Origin: Mimachlamys varia
Taxonomy: Eukaryota; Mollusca; Bivalvia; Pectinida; Pectinidae
DNA: 64,000 nt
Assembly: GCA_947623455.1 (NCBI GenBank)
Contig: OX392538.1
Location: forward strand, 5,828,001 to 5,892,000
Direction of reading: 5' to 3'
In this document: one piece after another, positions 23,701 to 38,700 of the stretch
Layout: the number at the start of each line of letters is the position of its first letter
Position numbering within the stretch: the stretch's first letter is position 1
The notes under the pieces: model-generated
Told to the model about the DNA's origin: nothing
What the model saw: only the letters and a program-made list of their open reading frames with translations
Database searches by the model: none
Translations under genes and position numbers: made by a program

Positions 23701-26700
23701 ACATCAGATACCATAATCAAATGCTCAGCATCCAAATACCCAACGGTTTCATAGGCTATCAGGAACGATACGTGTAATATATCCGGATTATATACGCAAC
23801 TGTTCCGGAAATTAGTTTATTCATTTTCAATTTCTGAATGATTGATCACACCTTCCGTTGAGTTGGTTTTAATATTATATAATGACAACTACCACTGTTC
23901 TGCCGGTAAGTGCCGAGGAAACCCCACGGGCGTCTTGTCCGCCCATCGCTATATAACTACAGTCACAGTATCGTTCCCATTTTAATATTATTTCCGACGT
24001 ATATCACGAAGGTGGCTTTAGTTTTTATCCTTTATTGTTGACGATCTGGCATCACTGTCACGGTATTCAAATTACTAAAATAGTTTGTCTAGTGTTGCTG
24101 TAGTTTGTGCTTGGATGTTGACAGCATGCAAACTAAATTTATTTATTTTTTCTGCTCCATGGTATGATGGTATCGGTGAGATAATTGATAAGTTAGAGAG
24201 CCAGTGAGAATTTTTATTAATATTATGACATGTTTTCTAAAGAAACATTAATGAATAATTGAATCACGTCTACTAGGATAGATCCGTGATCTTACACCAG
24301 GGAAGCTTAACTATATTGTATCAAGAATAATTGCACAAAGTTGGTGTTACTGCAAATAATATAAGGGAATGAAACGGTTAAGTCTGAGGTGTTGTATCAA
24401 AATGATGTCATTATTGAATAGATAGCATATGACACAAATGTGATTGCATCTATATAGTTCAGTAATCGATACAGCGTGCCATACATGTACACTGCGCCAA
24501 ACAGCTTTTACAAGTTAAACTCTGAATACATTCATTCATTTTTTGTCCTTATATGGTATAAGACATTTCATATTATGAGACAGACCTAGCCAGGGAAGCG
24601 ACGACCGATACCTAGACGAGAAAATGCGATAGAGATCTCAAACAAATTACAAAGTATATCATATAATTAAACATTGTGTTTAGGGTATATTATACTGTGT
24701 AATGAACAGATAGCATAGTCCGTATACACAATCCTCACAACACCTGAAACAAACATTCAAAGCATTCGCTAGGTATCTCACTTGGGACCTCTTGCTTCCG
24801 TGTGTGAATCTTAACAGAAATGCCCGAACTGAAAAAGGTAATTTGGAACCGACAAGTTCTTTTAATGTACCATGACAAAGTCGTCATATAGAGTAAATAA
24901 TATATAAGTATAGTTAGCTTCAGTTACTCCACTGACACGCCATTGTCAAATTACGAGTATCATTGTCAATGTAAACGCGGTGTCAGTTCATAATAGAGTT
25001 AATCATTACAGCGGATGGAGCCTGATTCGGTCATTCCGGAGGGATGGTTTCTCATCTCTCTCTGGATGGATGATTCTGCTGTGTTGTCTGGCTGAGTGGG
25101 TTCTGATATGTTGTCTACTAAATGACAACATCTGATAAATTTGTCGGGGTAAACCAGTGTAACGAATTTGTTTGTCGCAAAATAATATAAATATTTTGTT
25201 TTCTCTTTTCGTCACATCTTTCAACGCCAACGAAACTAACTTAAGTAACGAAAAACGTATGGTACATTATAAAAGCAGAGTCGTATTAGTACCATTTTCT
25301 TTCGTCTAAATGCAAAACATGTATTTTTCCTTTTAACATTTGATAAGCTTCATCAGAAAAATTAAGTATTATAACTCCATTTTCGTTTCACAACATGTTT
25401 ATAAATATTACTTTTTAAATGATCAAAGAATAAGAAGTCTTTTCAGCTTACTGCTATTTGCTGATATTTAACGACGGGTTGTAGGATACAACGCACACGA
25501 AATATTGACATGAGTTGTGCAAGTGCAACTTTTGGTACTCCTATACTACCAACAAGTGTGGCATCCACTGAAGTCTCCTTTCCGTTCAAACTCATATTTG
25601 ATCAATCATTTTCGCAAAATATCGAATATATAAGGTGAGAGAAGCTAAGTTCAAAAGTTGTGATATTGTTTGTGTCACCAAGGCCAAAGATCTCTAAAAG
25701 AAATGTGATTGAGTGTATGTCTTAACACCCCGTGCTTTGTCACACTACGAATGATGAATGTATAGTAATGGCGATCTTAGACGCTTGGATGTGGCCAAGA
25801 TTTACATGGCGGATGTTTCTTACTCTTCCGGACCACCTGGCCTTATTCTCTGGTACTTTTATGAGGCTCTCCATTTAAAGCTTTCATTTGTTTCCATATT
25901 TTCCCTAGTTTAATTGATTTAGAGTTCGGGTAATGGTTTTGTAGACACTTTGTCATTCTCTGATTTTTTGCAAATAAATTGAAAGATCTAACATCCATGT
26001 GTTCCCTGTGATGCATTCATTACACAAGGTCTTGATTAAGCGCGGCTAGATATAATAAACAATGTACACTGTAATGGTATTTTTTTTAAAGTGACCTAAT
26101 TGGGTTTTTTTCAGAACATGTAACAAGGGTGATAGCTTAAATATCTTTCACTGCAAACGATGAAATGATTGATCCCCTACAATATTGTTGTAACTTGTAT
26201 TCTCCCTATTTTGTCACAAAAAGCAACAAAAGAAAATATTTTATTTAATTTGAAAAGAAAATGTGAAATTGGATGAAATGAAAAGTGAATTAATGTTAAG
26301 ACTTGCCTTTTGGTGTATGGTCTTTCGTTTGTTCTCAGTCATTCTCGATACTCCTGTATTTTCAATTCCTTTCGCATTTACTCAGCATATTTACGTATTT
26401 TACTATCATACACGCGTGTATTTATACTGACAACTAGACATGTTTTTAATGTTTTAATCCACAACAGATTCGACATGTGCCCTTCTGTTTGAGCCAAGCT
26501 TTGTTAGTACCTGGGCAGCGATAAAGGCACAAGATACGGTGGAGATAGAAATCATACATGATTTCGGCGAGCTTCCGGTCAAGGTAGTTGCTGAACTACG
26601 ACTTATTATTGCGGGAAAGGAATACATCTTCAACGCAATAGGAAGTGCTCAAATTGATGACGATGACTACTCGGGAGAGTTATATGGAGGTATAATCTGT

Positions 26701-29700
26701 TTGTATAACGAAGTACTTGTACACATCTACGCCCCGAAATCTGCTTCCAATCCGGTCGGCCTGTTAGCCTATGTAGGTAAGTTTTTATCTTGTTTGAAAA
26801 TGAATCGTCTTACGGCCAATTAAATAATTTAAATCATTCGAGGCCAATGTTGGTGAGTATCAGAGGATTGCCGAGAAGTCAACGGGTCTGATATTCTGTT
26901 ACCACTATCCATGCACTTCTGGATCGTGGTGGCCAAGTGGTGTAGGTGTCTGACATCATGTTACCACTATCCCTGTACCTCTAGATCGTGGTGGCCAAGT
27001 GGTGTAGGTGTCTAACATCATGTTACCACTATCCCTGTACCTATAGATCGTGGTGGCCAAGTGGTGTAGGTGTCTGACATTATGTTACCACTATCCCTGT
27101 ACCTATAGATCGTGGTGGCCAAGTGGTGTAGGTGTCTGACATTATGTTACCACTATCCCTGTACCTATAGATCGTGGTGGCCAAGTGGTGTAGGTGTCTG
27201 ACATTATGTTACCACTATCCCTGTACCTATAGATCGTGGTGGCCAAGTGGTGTAGGTGTCTGACATTATGTTACCACTATCCCTGTACCTATAGATCGTG
27301 GTGGCCAAGTGGTGTAGGTGTCTGACATTATGTTATCACTATCCCTGTACCTATAGATCGTGGTGGCCAAGTGGTGTAGGTGTCTGACATTATGTTACCA
27401 CTATCCCTGTACCTCTAGATCGTGGTGGCCAAGTGGTGTAGGTGTCTAACATTATGTTACCACTATCCCTGTACCTCTAAATCGTGGTGGCCAAGTGGTG
27501 TAGGTGTCTAACATTATGTTACCACTATCCCTGTACCTCTAGATCGTGGTGGCCAAGTGGTGTAGGTGTCTAACATTATGTTACCACTATCCCTGTACCT
27601 CTAAATCGTGGTGGCCAAGTGGTGTAGGTGTCTGACATCATGTTACCACTATCCCTGTACCTCTAGATCGTGGTGGCCAAGTGGTGTAGGTGTCTAACAT
27701 CATGTTACCACTATCCCTGTACCTATAGATCGTGGTGGCCAAGTGGTGTAGGTGTCTGACATTGTGTTATCACTATCCCTGTACCTATAGATCGTGGTGG
27801 CCAAGTGGTGTAGGTGTCTGACATTATGTTATCACTATCCCTGCACCTATAGATCGTGGTGGCCAAGTGGTGTAGGTGTCTAACATTATGTTACCACTAT
27901 CCCTGTACCTCTAGATCGTGGTGGCAAAATGATGTAGGTGTCTGACATTATGTTATCACTAGCACCCGTGGCTAACGTGGGCCAGTCGGCTACTGGCCGT
28001 CGGTCGGTGGTTTTTTCTCCGGGAACTTTGGCTTTCCTCCGCCAGTAAAACTGGACACGTCCTTAAATGGCCATGGCTGTTTATATAACGCAAAACCCCA
28101 AACAAACACTTTGACTATTCTTAAAGGTAATTGCATTATTTTGATAATCAAACACGTTAAAGCAGTTTCTCACCGCTGTTATTTTTAGTTCTTGTAGGAA
28201 TACACAATGAAAACAAAATATTTATCTTACTCTGACTTATTAGATAATATTTATCCTAATATGACATATAAATTTCGATAACTTTTATCCTTATATGACA
28301 TATAAGATAACGTGTATCTTAATTTGACATTTTGGTTTACTTTGATCCTAATATGAAATATAAAATAACGTGTATCTTAATTTGATATTTTCGATAACTT
28401 TGATCCTAATATGACATAAAATAACGTGTATCTTAATTTGACATTTTGGTTAACTTTGATCCTAATCTGACAATTAAGATCAGGTTTACTCTGACTACGT
28501 CGTGATATGACATGAGAATACTTTTGTCATAAAAGCATATGTAAAGAAAAATCAAAAGATGAAAAATGGCACCTTCCAGCCACCATTTCAATGTTTACTC
28601 GACATTTCATCCACTCGACTTACAAAAATGACTGAAGTGGGGAAAATGTTCTCACGGCAAACACTAGAGCGAAGTATTATAACCAACAAAAATTAAAAAT
28701 AATAAAAGAGAACATACCAACTTATGAGATTATTAGAATTCTAGTGTTTTGCCAGCTCTATGGGAAGAAGTGTGGTTAGATCAGTGTGATACGATAGTGC
28801 CTATCTCATGACTGATCAAACATAACGCATGATAGATTTATGTTAATTTGTTTTACAGCTTTCCTTATCAGCATGTAAGATATTTTGAGAGATAATGCAG
28901 ATCGAGCTGTTTTACATACCACTCTGTACATTATTTGTATTTTAAGCCTGCCAAGCTACTACAATATTGGTGTTAATGATCTCATTTGTTTATTAGTAAC
29001 GATGTATTATGTAACAAGAATATAACTCGAGCCCTTGGTATGGTTGGTTACTTGGTATGGTTGGTTAGTTGGTATGGTTGGTTACTTGGTATGGTTGGTT
29101 TGCTACTTGGTCGGTTGATTGGCTGGCTGGTTTGCTACTTGGTTGGTTGGTTGATTACTTGTTATGGTTGGTTTGCTAGTTGATATGGTTGGTTTGCTAA
29201 ATGGTATAGTTGGTTTGCTAGTTGGTATGGTTGGTTTGTTAGTTGGTATGGTTGGTTTGCTAGTTGGTATGGTTGGTTAGATAGTTGGTATGGTTGGTTT
29301 GCTAGTTGGTTGGTTGGTTGGCTAGTTTGCATGGCGGGTGTCGTCGCTGAAGCAGAAGACGCTTACTCTTCCGAAACCCCTTGTCTTATTCTAATGTGCT
29401 TTTACGAGGGTCTCCATGTAAAGTTTTCCTTTGTTCCTATTTTGCCCCTAGTTAAACGATTTTGAGTTCGGACTGTGGTTTTGTTGACGCTTTGGTAGTC
29501 TCTGATTTTGTTTCTCTCTTTAATTCCTAACAACCTGTATAGCTGAGTGTTCCTGAGCGTTCTCCTAGCGTGATAGGTAATAGTACTGCTGTAGCAGTGT
29601 TGTTATCTTTAATGACATATCTATATTCATACGAAGTTAATTGACAAATACTGTACATGTATGCTTTATGACTTCTGAGATTTTGTAACTTCTTTTATTT

Positions 29701-32700
29701 TGGATCATTAAAATCGAAATATTGAATGGAAAAGAAAGGCTTGATAAACATAAAAAAATTGCAATTTCATAAATAATCGCACTTTTGTTGCTATTAATAC
29801 TGATAACTATCATGCGTTTTTTCCTGACGTCTGTGATCATTATGCATGCAACGTACAACAAGAAAAACATAACATGCGGAATCAAGGTAGCAACGGTACG
29901 CCTTAATCGAGAGTTGTCCCTTTATCATGCAATGTAAGATGTAACTATTTTTTTTAAATATTGCTGGTAAACAACATGCAAGGAGTGTCTTGTTGACGGT
30001 CTTTTGCGTTCTCGGTTAATGGAGTAGTTGAATCGTTTCCTTGTAAAGCTCTAGTATTACTACAATCTTGTATTGTAATAAGTGTGGGCCAATTTATTCG
30101 AGAACACCGCTAATTGCTCTGGCTATAAATAGGCCAAGTAATTGCCGAGTCCTTCTATTGGACCAAGCTACTGATAAACAGATTTCACGATGAACTTTTG
30201 TTCAGAAAATATCGATTGACTTTGATGATAGATGTTTTACTACAAAAAAGGCAAATAATGGAATCAATAATCTGAACCTGGTAGTGAAGGAAAAAGAATC
30301 TGGATGCAAATTATCCTATATTTATTTGTTATAGCGCATGGTTTAATTGTGTAAATTGCTCTAGGCAACCACCACGAGTATGATGTTTTACTATTATAGG
30401 CATGTGTACGGCAACTATGTAAGCTACAGCGAAACGTCGAACACGTTCACATAGAGTATATCACACACTGATACCTCGCATGGTCTTTAGGTACTTCGTA
30501 TGCTAGAAATATGTTATATTGCAGGGTATATGATACATTGGTTTGTCTTGATTCTAGAATTTTCGTGGGTTGATCTCTAATGTGATTTAATGTTTCTTCT
30601 GTTTAGGCGGTAGCTAAAAGCAGTGAGCTATTTCGTCATCAGATTAAGACTTCTCTTTCAAAAAAGAATATGATTAGTTCAAGTATTGTTATAGTCAAGA
30701 TTTACAAAACACAGCAGGATATCTCAAACACATTCTTCACCTTTTTAACAGTATGTATTAAGATTTATATTAAATAAATCAATACTAGACGTCGGCTACG
30801 TCTAGGGAGCTATATCCCTGCTCTAATACCTCAACGTAAATGCAGCAGATTACCTTGGAAAAGCGAAATCCGTATTGACTCCCAGTCTTCAACCTTTTCC
30901 TGAAAGAATCCCGCTATGTAAGCAGCATTAATTATACCTCGTGTCAGAATACAGTATCAGCAATATATTTAAACCATCCAGCTTTATGATTTTGATTCGG
31001 AATATGAAACCTATTATGAGTTGATCATATCGCAAAACTATTGTTTTATTTTTGATATCGTGACACTTATATGGATAAGACCTAAAATTACATAGCAGGT
31101 GTCGTCAATGACGAAGAAGACGCTTACTTAACAGAACGCCTGGTCTTATAATCTTGTATTTTGTTAAGGGTATTTGTGTATTTTTTTAGTATTTAGTAAA
31201 TATCGTGGTAAGCAGATGATGTAGAGGATGTTGTGGCTTTGATTTCAAGCTCAGAAAGGTATATCCGATCGACGTGGTCAGAAAACTTTATAGAAAGCTT
31301 ATCCTCGATAAACAAATCTTTAAACCTCTGAGCTTACATACAAAGAGGAGCATGGCAGGTTGCAGTGTAAGCCATTCAGGTAAACCACTTAGTTCTATAA
31401 CAAAGGAACAACTCGTTGAACAATTAAACTTTATTACGTGGTAGTAGAGAGTGGTCTGTTATCTGTAAATCTATGTGATAGGCAAGCCTATGGCAGTGAC
31501 AGGTGTTCATCAAGATTTCTTTTTCATCTTTAATCCGTCATAATTTGACATTTCTTCAGATTGTAAGTTACTCCCAACTTGCCGACTCGTCATAGAAAAC
31601 CCATTAACGTTTCCGTAAGAAGGAACTAGGAAAGGTTAAGCGTGATGAAGATACAGAAAGTAGTAAACTTTCTGGAACGATGTCCTGTCGCAATCTAAGC
31701 ACATTTTTGTTTCCCTTGTTATCGATCCTGATGCAGTGCTACATGTAGTAAACCTGTTTGTTTTGGTATTGTCTTATTATGCTAGCCTATGCGTAAGCAC
31801 TTTCTAAAGTACCGATGTCATTTCTTTTTACTTTGAATTCGATGGCTACTTTTTCTAGGAGAAACTGGCTGGGAAGGACCATTGGACTTAAACCCCAACG
31901 ATACCAAGTCCGGACACGTTCGTGTCAAGGCGTGGAAAGAATGGGACTTTCCGAGGCCTGATTTCTACCATCCGTGGACGGAGCTGGATGTTTTAAACCG
32001 TAAGAGACTTTTTTTATTTTGCCATTATCTTTATATTATATGGTTCAGTCTGATATGTTTTTATATGTCATTATATTCGTTCTAGTGCATTATTACGGAA
32101 AAGGTCAATATTATCTTCGTTCATTGATATTATGTTATTTGACACGGAAAACACCTTTTTGTACTAAATGAAAACTTCGCAGTTTAATAATAAAGTACAG
32201 CAAAACTGAAAGTTTGAATTGACAACTTCAATAATGTGATAAATTTTGTTTTGTGTATGGTATATCATACCGCCGTGGTGTATGCGCTTTATGATAATAG
32301 CTGTATATAAAAAGCGTAATTGATGCAACGTTTACCTGATATTACATTTTGTATAACAGACAATTTGAGTTTCCACGAGTTTAAACACAACCTTGGCGGA
32401 TATCCTGACTACGTCATCATACAGATAAATGGTTCCAGGTCTGGCATGACTGGGGAGGCCATAGGTAAATACAATACCACGTCTTGTCCGCCTGTATCTA
32501 TCTCTTGTAACTGATATATGTTTTCTTTTTCTTTAATCAAGTGAATGTATTCATATTGAATGTTTGATGACTTTATTCTCATTTTGAGGATTGATGTTTA
32601 CTTAGATATGACCAAGATTTACATGGCGGGTGTCGATGAAGCAGAAAATGCTTACTCTTCCGGTACACCTGGTCTTATTCTCTTGTACGTTTACAAGAGT

Positions 32701-35700
32701 CACCATGTACCTCTGTCCGTTGTTCATAATTTGCCTCCAATTTAATTGATTTTGAATTCAGATTATTGTTTTGTTGACGCTTTGGTATTCTCTGTTTTTT
32801 GGGGTTTTTTTTAAACTTGTTTAGTTATTCAACTGTAAAAAATCTTGATTACCGAGTTTATCTCTATATACAACAGCAACAATACAGTAATGAGAGTCTC
32901 CAATATGTCTGTTATCATTGCGATAATGTAAATATATTAATGAAGATTTGTTTCTCAATGGTATATCCAGGTTCGATCAGCATGCTAAAACAGTACCATG
33001 GATATATGGTCCTGGGTGGTGTTATGTATGGCTACTCGAATACCGCTATAAGAGTTTGGGCCCCCGTGTACTTATCAGAGTCTACATCCCATACAGGTAA
33101 CTATTTACCTGTGTACAGATTGGTCGAGTGGTTAGCACTCCGGCCTTCCACGCAGAATAGTTTGTACATCTTGAATCAAGCTGTTTAAAATTGTTAACAA
33201 TGGGTTTTACTATTAGAAAGACTAAAGCATGGCACAAATTTAAATAAATACAGTGATAAACAGCTCGAAAATAATACCAGCGTCAATACTGTTGGATAAT
33301 GTGAATTTTCTGGCTACGGAACAATCTTGTTCAAAGAAATAGTATTATTATTCATCTGAATTCATTTTTATACCAGTTTATTTATGAATTGATCTTGTAG
33401 CAAAATGTATTGTAGTAATAACAGAAATGTTATACATGTTTTAACATCAACCGCAACGAAAGTGCTTGTTGAAATCAAATATTTTAAACTAATTACAGTG
33501 TATTACCTACTTTCAAGTAAAGCGGCAAGGTAAACCTTCGATAATTTCTGCAATTTTGAATTTGATTTAACAATACATACAAATACCGTTACAGAGTAAA
33601 CGTTTCACAGTAAGCCACAGGATGCAGCTAGAGTGTTCAGTATTGCTAAGTCCGTCTAAACCTGAATTTAAATTCAATCTGCAGTCAATCTTATCAGTAC
33701 GTCTGACGGCTGGGCGGTGACCACCGATGACTGGGTATACGATGGACAGGGATACATGCGGATATTTGCCTGGGTGTTTGACGAGTTCCCCCTCAACAGT
33801 ATCACTGGCTCGGCAGAAACATTTGATTTCACACAAAGTGTTTCGACAGATGGCATCCTCGATCAAAACACAACTCTAGAACTTGTTGAGGTTAGTTTCT
33901 GTAATTAAATATGTTGATAGCATTTTTTTTATTAAGGATATTTCTCAATATGATAATATTCTTCTGTTCATTCTGGTGTCTCACAACCGACTGTTTGTAT
34001 ACAGTTATGTTTTTCTCTTGAAATCAAAGATTTCTTTTTTCTCAATTGTTATTTCATCCTAATGCTGCAGTATCTCTCATTTTAAACTTTCATATTTGAC
34101 ACGACAGAGGTATATCTATATAGTTTTTCATAGTTTTTCGTGTCGTTTCCAACATGTTTAATCGTATTTTCAACCCTATTGTTCTCAAAAGCAAATGTTT
34201 ACTTGCACTTTTAATGTCGACACATTTTTTTATATTATACGGCAGATGCAAGTCATGGAAGGACCTAATAATGGTTTTAGATTTCCCGGAGTAGGGTCAG
34301 TAGCAAATAACGGCTATTTTGGACCTTATGGTGGACTTGTGTACGCCAGGAGTGGATCAGACCTGTTGCTATGGGTACCCGTTCTTGGATTCGACGGATA
34401 TATGTTCCAATTGAGCGATCAAGGTCATTGGGGAACAAACGAAACATATCAGGCTACGAACAACGTGGATGTCATCATTACAGTGTGGCAGGAATACCTG
34501 ATAGGTAGGGCACCTCTCACCAACGGTGTACATGTTGTACCTGTTTTATACACATGCTGTTGATCATACCATGCTTTTTGGCGTCTCATAATTTTTAAAA
34601 GGCAAAACTGCTCTATTAGGTATTCATAAAAAATCAAGATACGCCCAATAGGAAATGCTGCGTCGCATATTAAAAGTTGGATTTCTTTCTTTTGCAAACT
34701 GTTGTAGGGAAAAAAATTCACAACGTCAATTTATTTTTTATAATAATTACATAAACATTTCAACTTGATTAAATATTGTATTTTTCCCTTCAGTTATCAA
34801 ATAGTATATATGTTTTTGTGGAGATATTGTTCCGTTTTTTCTATTAGTCACAAAAACGTCTGACGTCGTACATCACTGTTACTTGACGTAAAACTGTTAC
34901 TGCTTCAATGGACAGTTAACGTTTAAAACTATAATATGTTCCGCTAGTTAGTGTGCATGTCCATCGTTAGAAAACAACTTATTAGCATTTGACACAGATA
35001 AAAGTTCTAAATAAATAATTACAAACTTTACCTAAGACTATGATTATAATACGTTATGACTTTCTATGATCGATTATGGTTAACTATAACACGAAAACTT
35101 TCACCAATATATAATGTGTTACTAAGACTAGTAACTAATCATAAAATAGATATGAAAAAGTCGTTTTATTAAATTTTTGTTTACATGAAACTACATTCAA
35201 ACGTAATTTCACACATACGATTAAGAGTAGACGAAGAGTATGCAACACTCCATAACAAAGAATAAATCATTATACTTCCTGTAATGGAATCGAATCATAA
35301 GATAAACAACCGCACATTAAACATACAAAGGTGTACTTTTGTATCCTGAAACTGAACAAAAATAACACGGGTACACTCCTGTGCAACCTTCATATAAGAA
35401 TGCATTTTGTGCGCGTGCATTAATTCTTTTATCCTTGTGTCGCTAGCCTATATAAGTATAGCCTTAACTTGCTATCAATAAAATGAGACGTACGCGATAT
35501 ACTCATTGTCGTGGTGCGATCGTTATTGACCAAAACGTTGCTTCAATCTGCTATGTAATTCTTGCCATCATCTGTCTTTGCACTTGTTGACTTTGAGTAA
35601 GTAAGTGATACAATACCACAGCGAGTGTAACCGAGGTACACTCTGACTCAGAGTTCAACAACAACATAGCACCGTCGTCCATCATCCAGTCAACATAAGA

Positions 35701-38700
35701 AGCATTGTATGAAGGTTGTGAGGTTGAAGTACAAACCCCATGGGGTTTGTGCGGAAGCACTGTAAGTTAGAATGGTTATTCGCAAGACTGATTTAATGTT
35801 GCAAGAACGATTCAAAAACTCCTACAGATCTAATTTCAGATACAGATTTTTTTCTGCAGTTTACAAATAAAACGGTGACATGGGACGTTAAGACCTCTTG
35901 ACTTTTGACCCTATATCAATTCGCAAATCAATTATTAGAATCTTCCAACAGAAAAACACTTTTGTTAAGTTAAATATCCAAAGACTTAAGTCAATACAAA
36001 TTATTTGTCAACCGTTAACTATGTTGTTTACTCAGATGGACTTTATCTAGCCAGAACAAATTTTAGATAGAGTCTTTAAAGTTTGAAGATACCTTGAAGC
36101 CGAGAACAAGGTAGCAGATTACAGAACATTAACAGATTTCTGGAAAACATGGCCGATGTCCGAGAAACATAAACACAGGGTGTGCAATTTACACTTTAAG
36201 TTTATGAATATATATATTTTTGCAAACAGCTTTGTATTTACAACCCATTGAAAGGAATTAGAAGTGTATAAACTTAAATTTTCTATGTTTGTCCCTTATG
36301 TGAAAAATGGTTACCACATCAAAAAGTACAGAAAAATGCAAAAGAAAACATGATTTCTGACCCAAAATTTGGTGTCGTCGCATTAGGAAGTTTTTCTTCA
36401 GTTCTATCTAAACATAAAGATTACATTCTTGGTTGCAGAATTATCATTGTCCCAGCATTGGTCGTTTGTTTATATTTTCGGCTAGTTTCCCTCATGTGCT
36501 GTTGTCGAAATTTCACTTCCTGTAAAGCTAGCTTTTCATGTGTAAAAACCAGTTTTGGAAAGTCCACAAAGTTCACTTTATCATGCTGAAGCCAATTTTA
36601 CTCCTTAATTTTTTTAGGTTTTGACAGGCATAATATCTGAGGGGTTATTCATTGTACAAAAATATCACCATGGCCACAAAATGCTACTGTATACTGCTAC
36701 CCAAGAGGCAAACTCATAGAAAATGACAGAATCGTACATGGGCATAGTCCGTAAACAGGCTTATCACAACCCAAGGCGTAGAGTTTGGTTGCCAGTAAGA
36801 AATGGTTTTTCTAATACTCCAAATAAACATGGCAGTGCCAATACTCCGTGATCTACTTGTTCTTGTCACGCTTGAAAAAAATACCTATAGCTGTGATGAA
36901 CCCAAAACATGAACTCAGAAATCCATTCCAAACACAGTGTTTACATTGATTCCATTACATAATCCTGCAATTTTAATATATTGGTCAATACATATTATGA
37001 TGAGAACAAAACTGATTAAAATTCAACATTTAAAACGCCTAAGTCAATTAGCAAAATTGCTTAACGGTAAAAGTTCAATCCATCAGTAGTCTCTTTCGGA
37101 ATGACGTCATAGCGCTTGTATAGCGATATGTTTGCCTTTACACGGGTCGAGTTATAATATTCAAGGACAAGAAGATGTATAGTAAATCATACATAGTGTT
37201 TTTTTCTGAACGAATCTTACATTATTGCGAAAACTCGAACACCGGTCATTTGAGTATCGGCTCGAGTTACGTACGAACAAAGGTTGACACACTATCTCTC
37301 TCTTTCCCCGACGAAAGTCAGACTGACTGACCCCGTGATCAAAGAATATCACCACATAATTGGCTATTGATTAGTTTCCCTAATAGGAAAAGATGGTGAA
37401 CCACAATTAATTTGGAATTAACTTAAGCTCTAAGACTTTGGAACCTTTTTCATGAAATGATTTAATAAGGAAGTCCTACTGGTGAAATTCGAACACCAAT
37501 ACATCTTATTGTAAGTATTTCTGTTCTCTCTTAAAGGAATGGCTAATTGATCCGTGTACACGTGCTCCTATCGACGTTAATCGAAGAAAAGTCGTGACAT
37601 TGCCTTCTGAGAAGGTATTGTAGTATCTTGAGTATACACTATATAACGAGGGTCTTTCCATTCCGATTAGTCATTAATCTAATCCTGACACTCCACTCAG
37701 ATATCAATGGTAGACAGGGAGGATACCAATTGGATACGTTGATTAGTTGCTTAAATGACACGTCTTCGCAGTAGTTAAAATATTACATGTTGATAGTAAT
37801 AATAATTATAATAATAATTCGAGGTTCTTATATACTGCTTTATCACGACCTTAAAGGGCGCCTCAAAGCGGTTCACAAATTATTATCCGTGGTTATAGGG
37901 CCTTAGCAACCAGCCAATATCGTTCTCAACTCCCTGGGGAGCATACAACCAGTGCTGCCATTTCGGCGCTCACAGCTAGCATTCTACAATTTCTAGCACT
38001 ACCCAACCACGTACTCATTTACAGCTGATTAGACTGGAACAAGCAGAGTAAAGTATCTTGCTCAAGGGTACAAACCAGGTGCCGTGACCGGGACTCGAAC
38101 TCGCAACACTTCGATTACGAGCCCGGCGTCCTACCACTAGACCACCGTGCCTCTGTAGTAGCGGTAGAGAAAGCCATGAACCAACACAATGATGTATCAT
38201 AACGTGTAACCGGTTATTCTGGTCAAAGTATACATTTAAGGTTACAGCAACACCATCGAATGTAAGTGTAGATAGGATGAGAAGTCAAGATAAACCCGAA
38301 TTTACAAAGCTTACTTGAAACATTGTCTGCATGTTCCTGTTAAATGTATAGTGGTGGCCTATTTTGTAATACATAGGTACTCGTATTGGTGGGGGCAAAA
38401 CTATCTTTATCTGTGAGAGCAAAGATAAACCTTTATGAGAAATAAACGTTAATCGTCTGTTTATAACGGTTATACAACGATTTTAACTGTGACTTTATCT
38501 GAAAACAACGGTAATGCTCTTTATGAGTGCAAGTTTCTTGTGAGAATTAATCTAATAGTGGTACACCGAACCTCAAATTCGATCGTACCATCGCCGATGT
38601 CCAAACACCTTAACACAAAATTTCGTTTCAGGAAGACAACAATGGCATGATATATGTAGTAAATATGTGTTCCTTATCATTTAATGTGACATTATTTGTG

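Larger units (their letters stand above)
17765..26467 (+). other. Receptor intron 1 (8.7 kb), with retroelement debris
   Basis: No exon seen. It holds at least six RT-element fragments (listed separately) in both orientations. The remaining DNA is AT-rich without open frames that resemble a protein family. Confidence 0.6.

Noticed and set aside
28986..29183. WLVGWL-rich membrane-like peptide
   Set aside because: It arises from the TTGGTATGGTTGGTT repeat; no start context or conservation.
32799..33188. 129-codon frame taken as one exon
   Set aside because: Only 32971-33096 is bounded by splice sites and fits repeat 2; the rest is intron plus a SINE fragment.
38078..38153. Functional tRNA gene (minus strand)
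   Set aside because: A and B boxes are clear but the anticodon arm pairs poorly, and the sequence continues into a SINE body and AAT tail.
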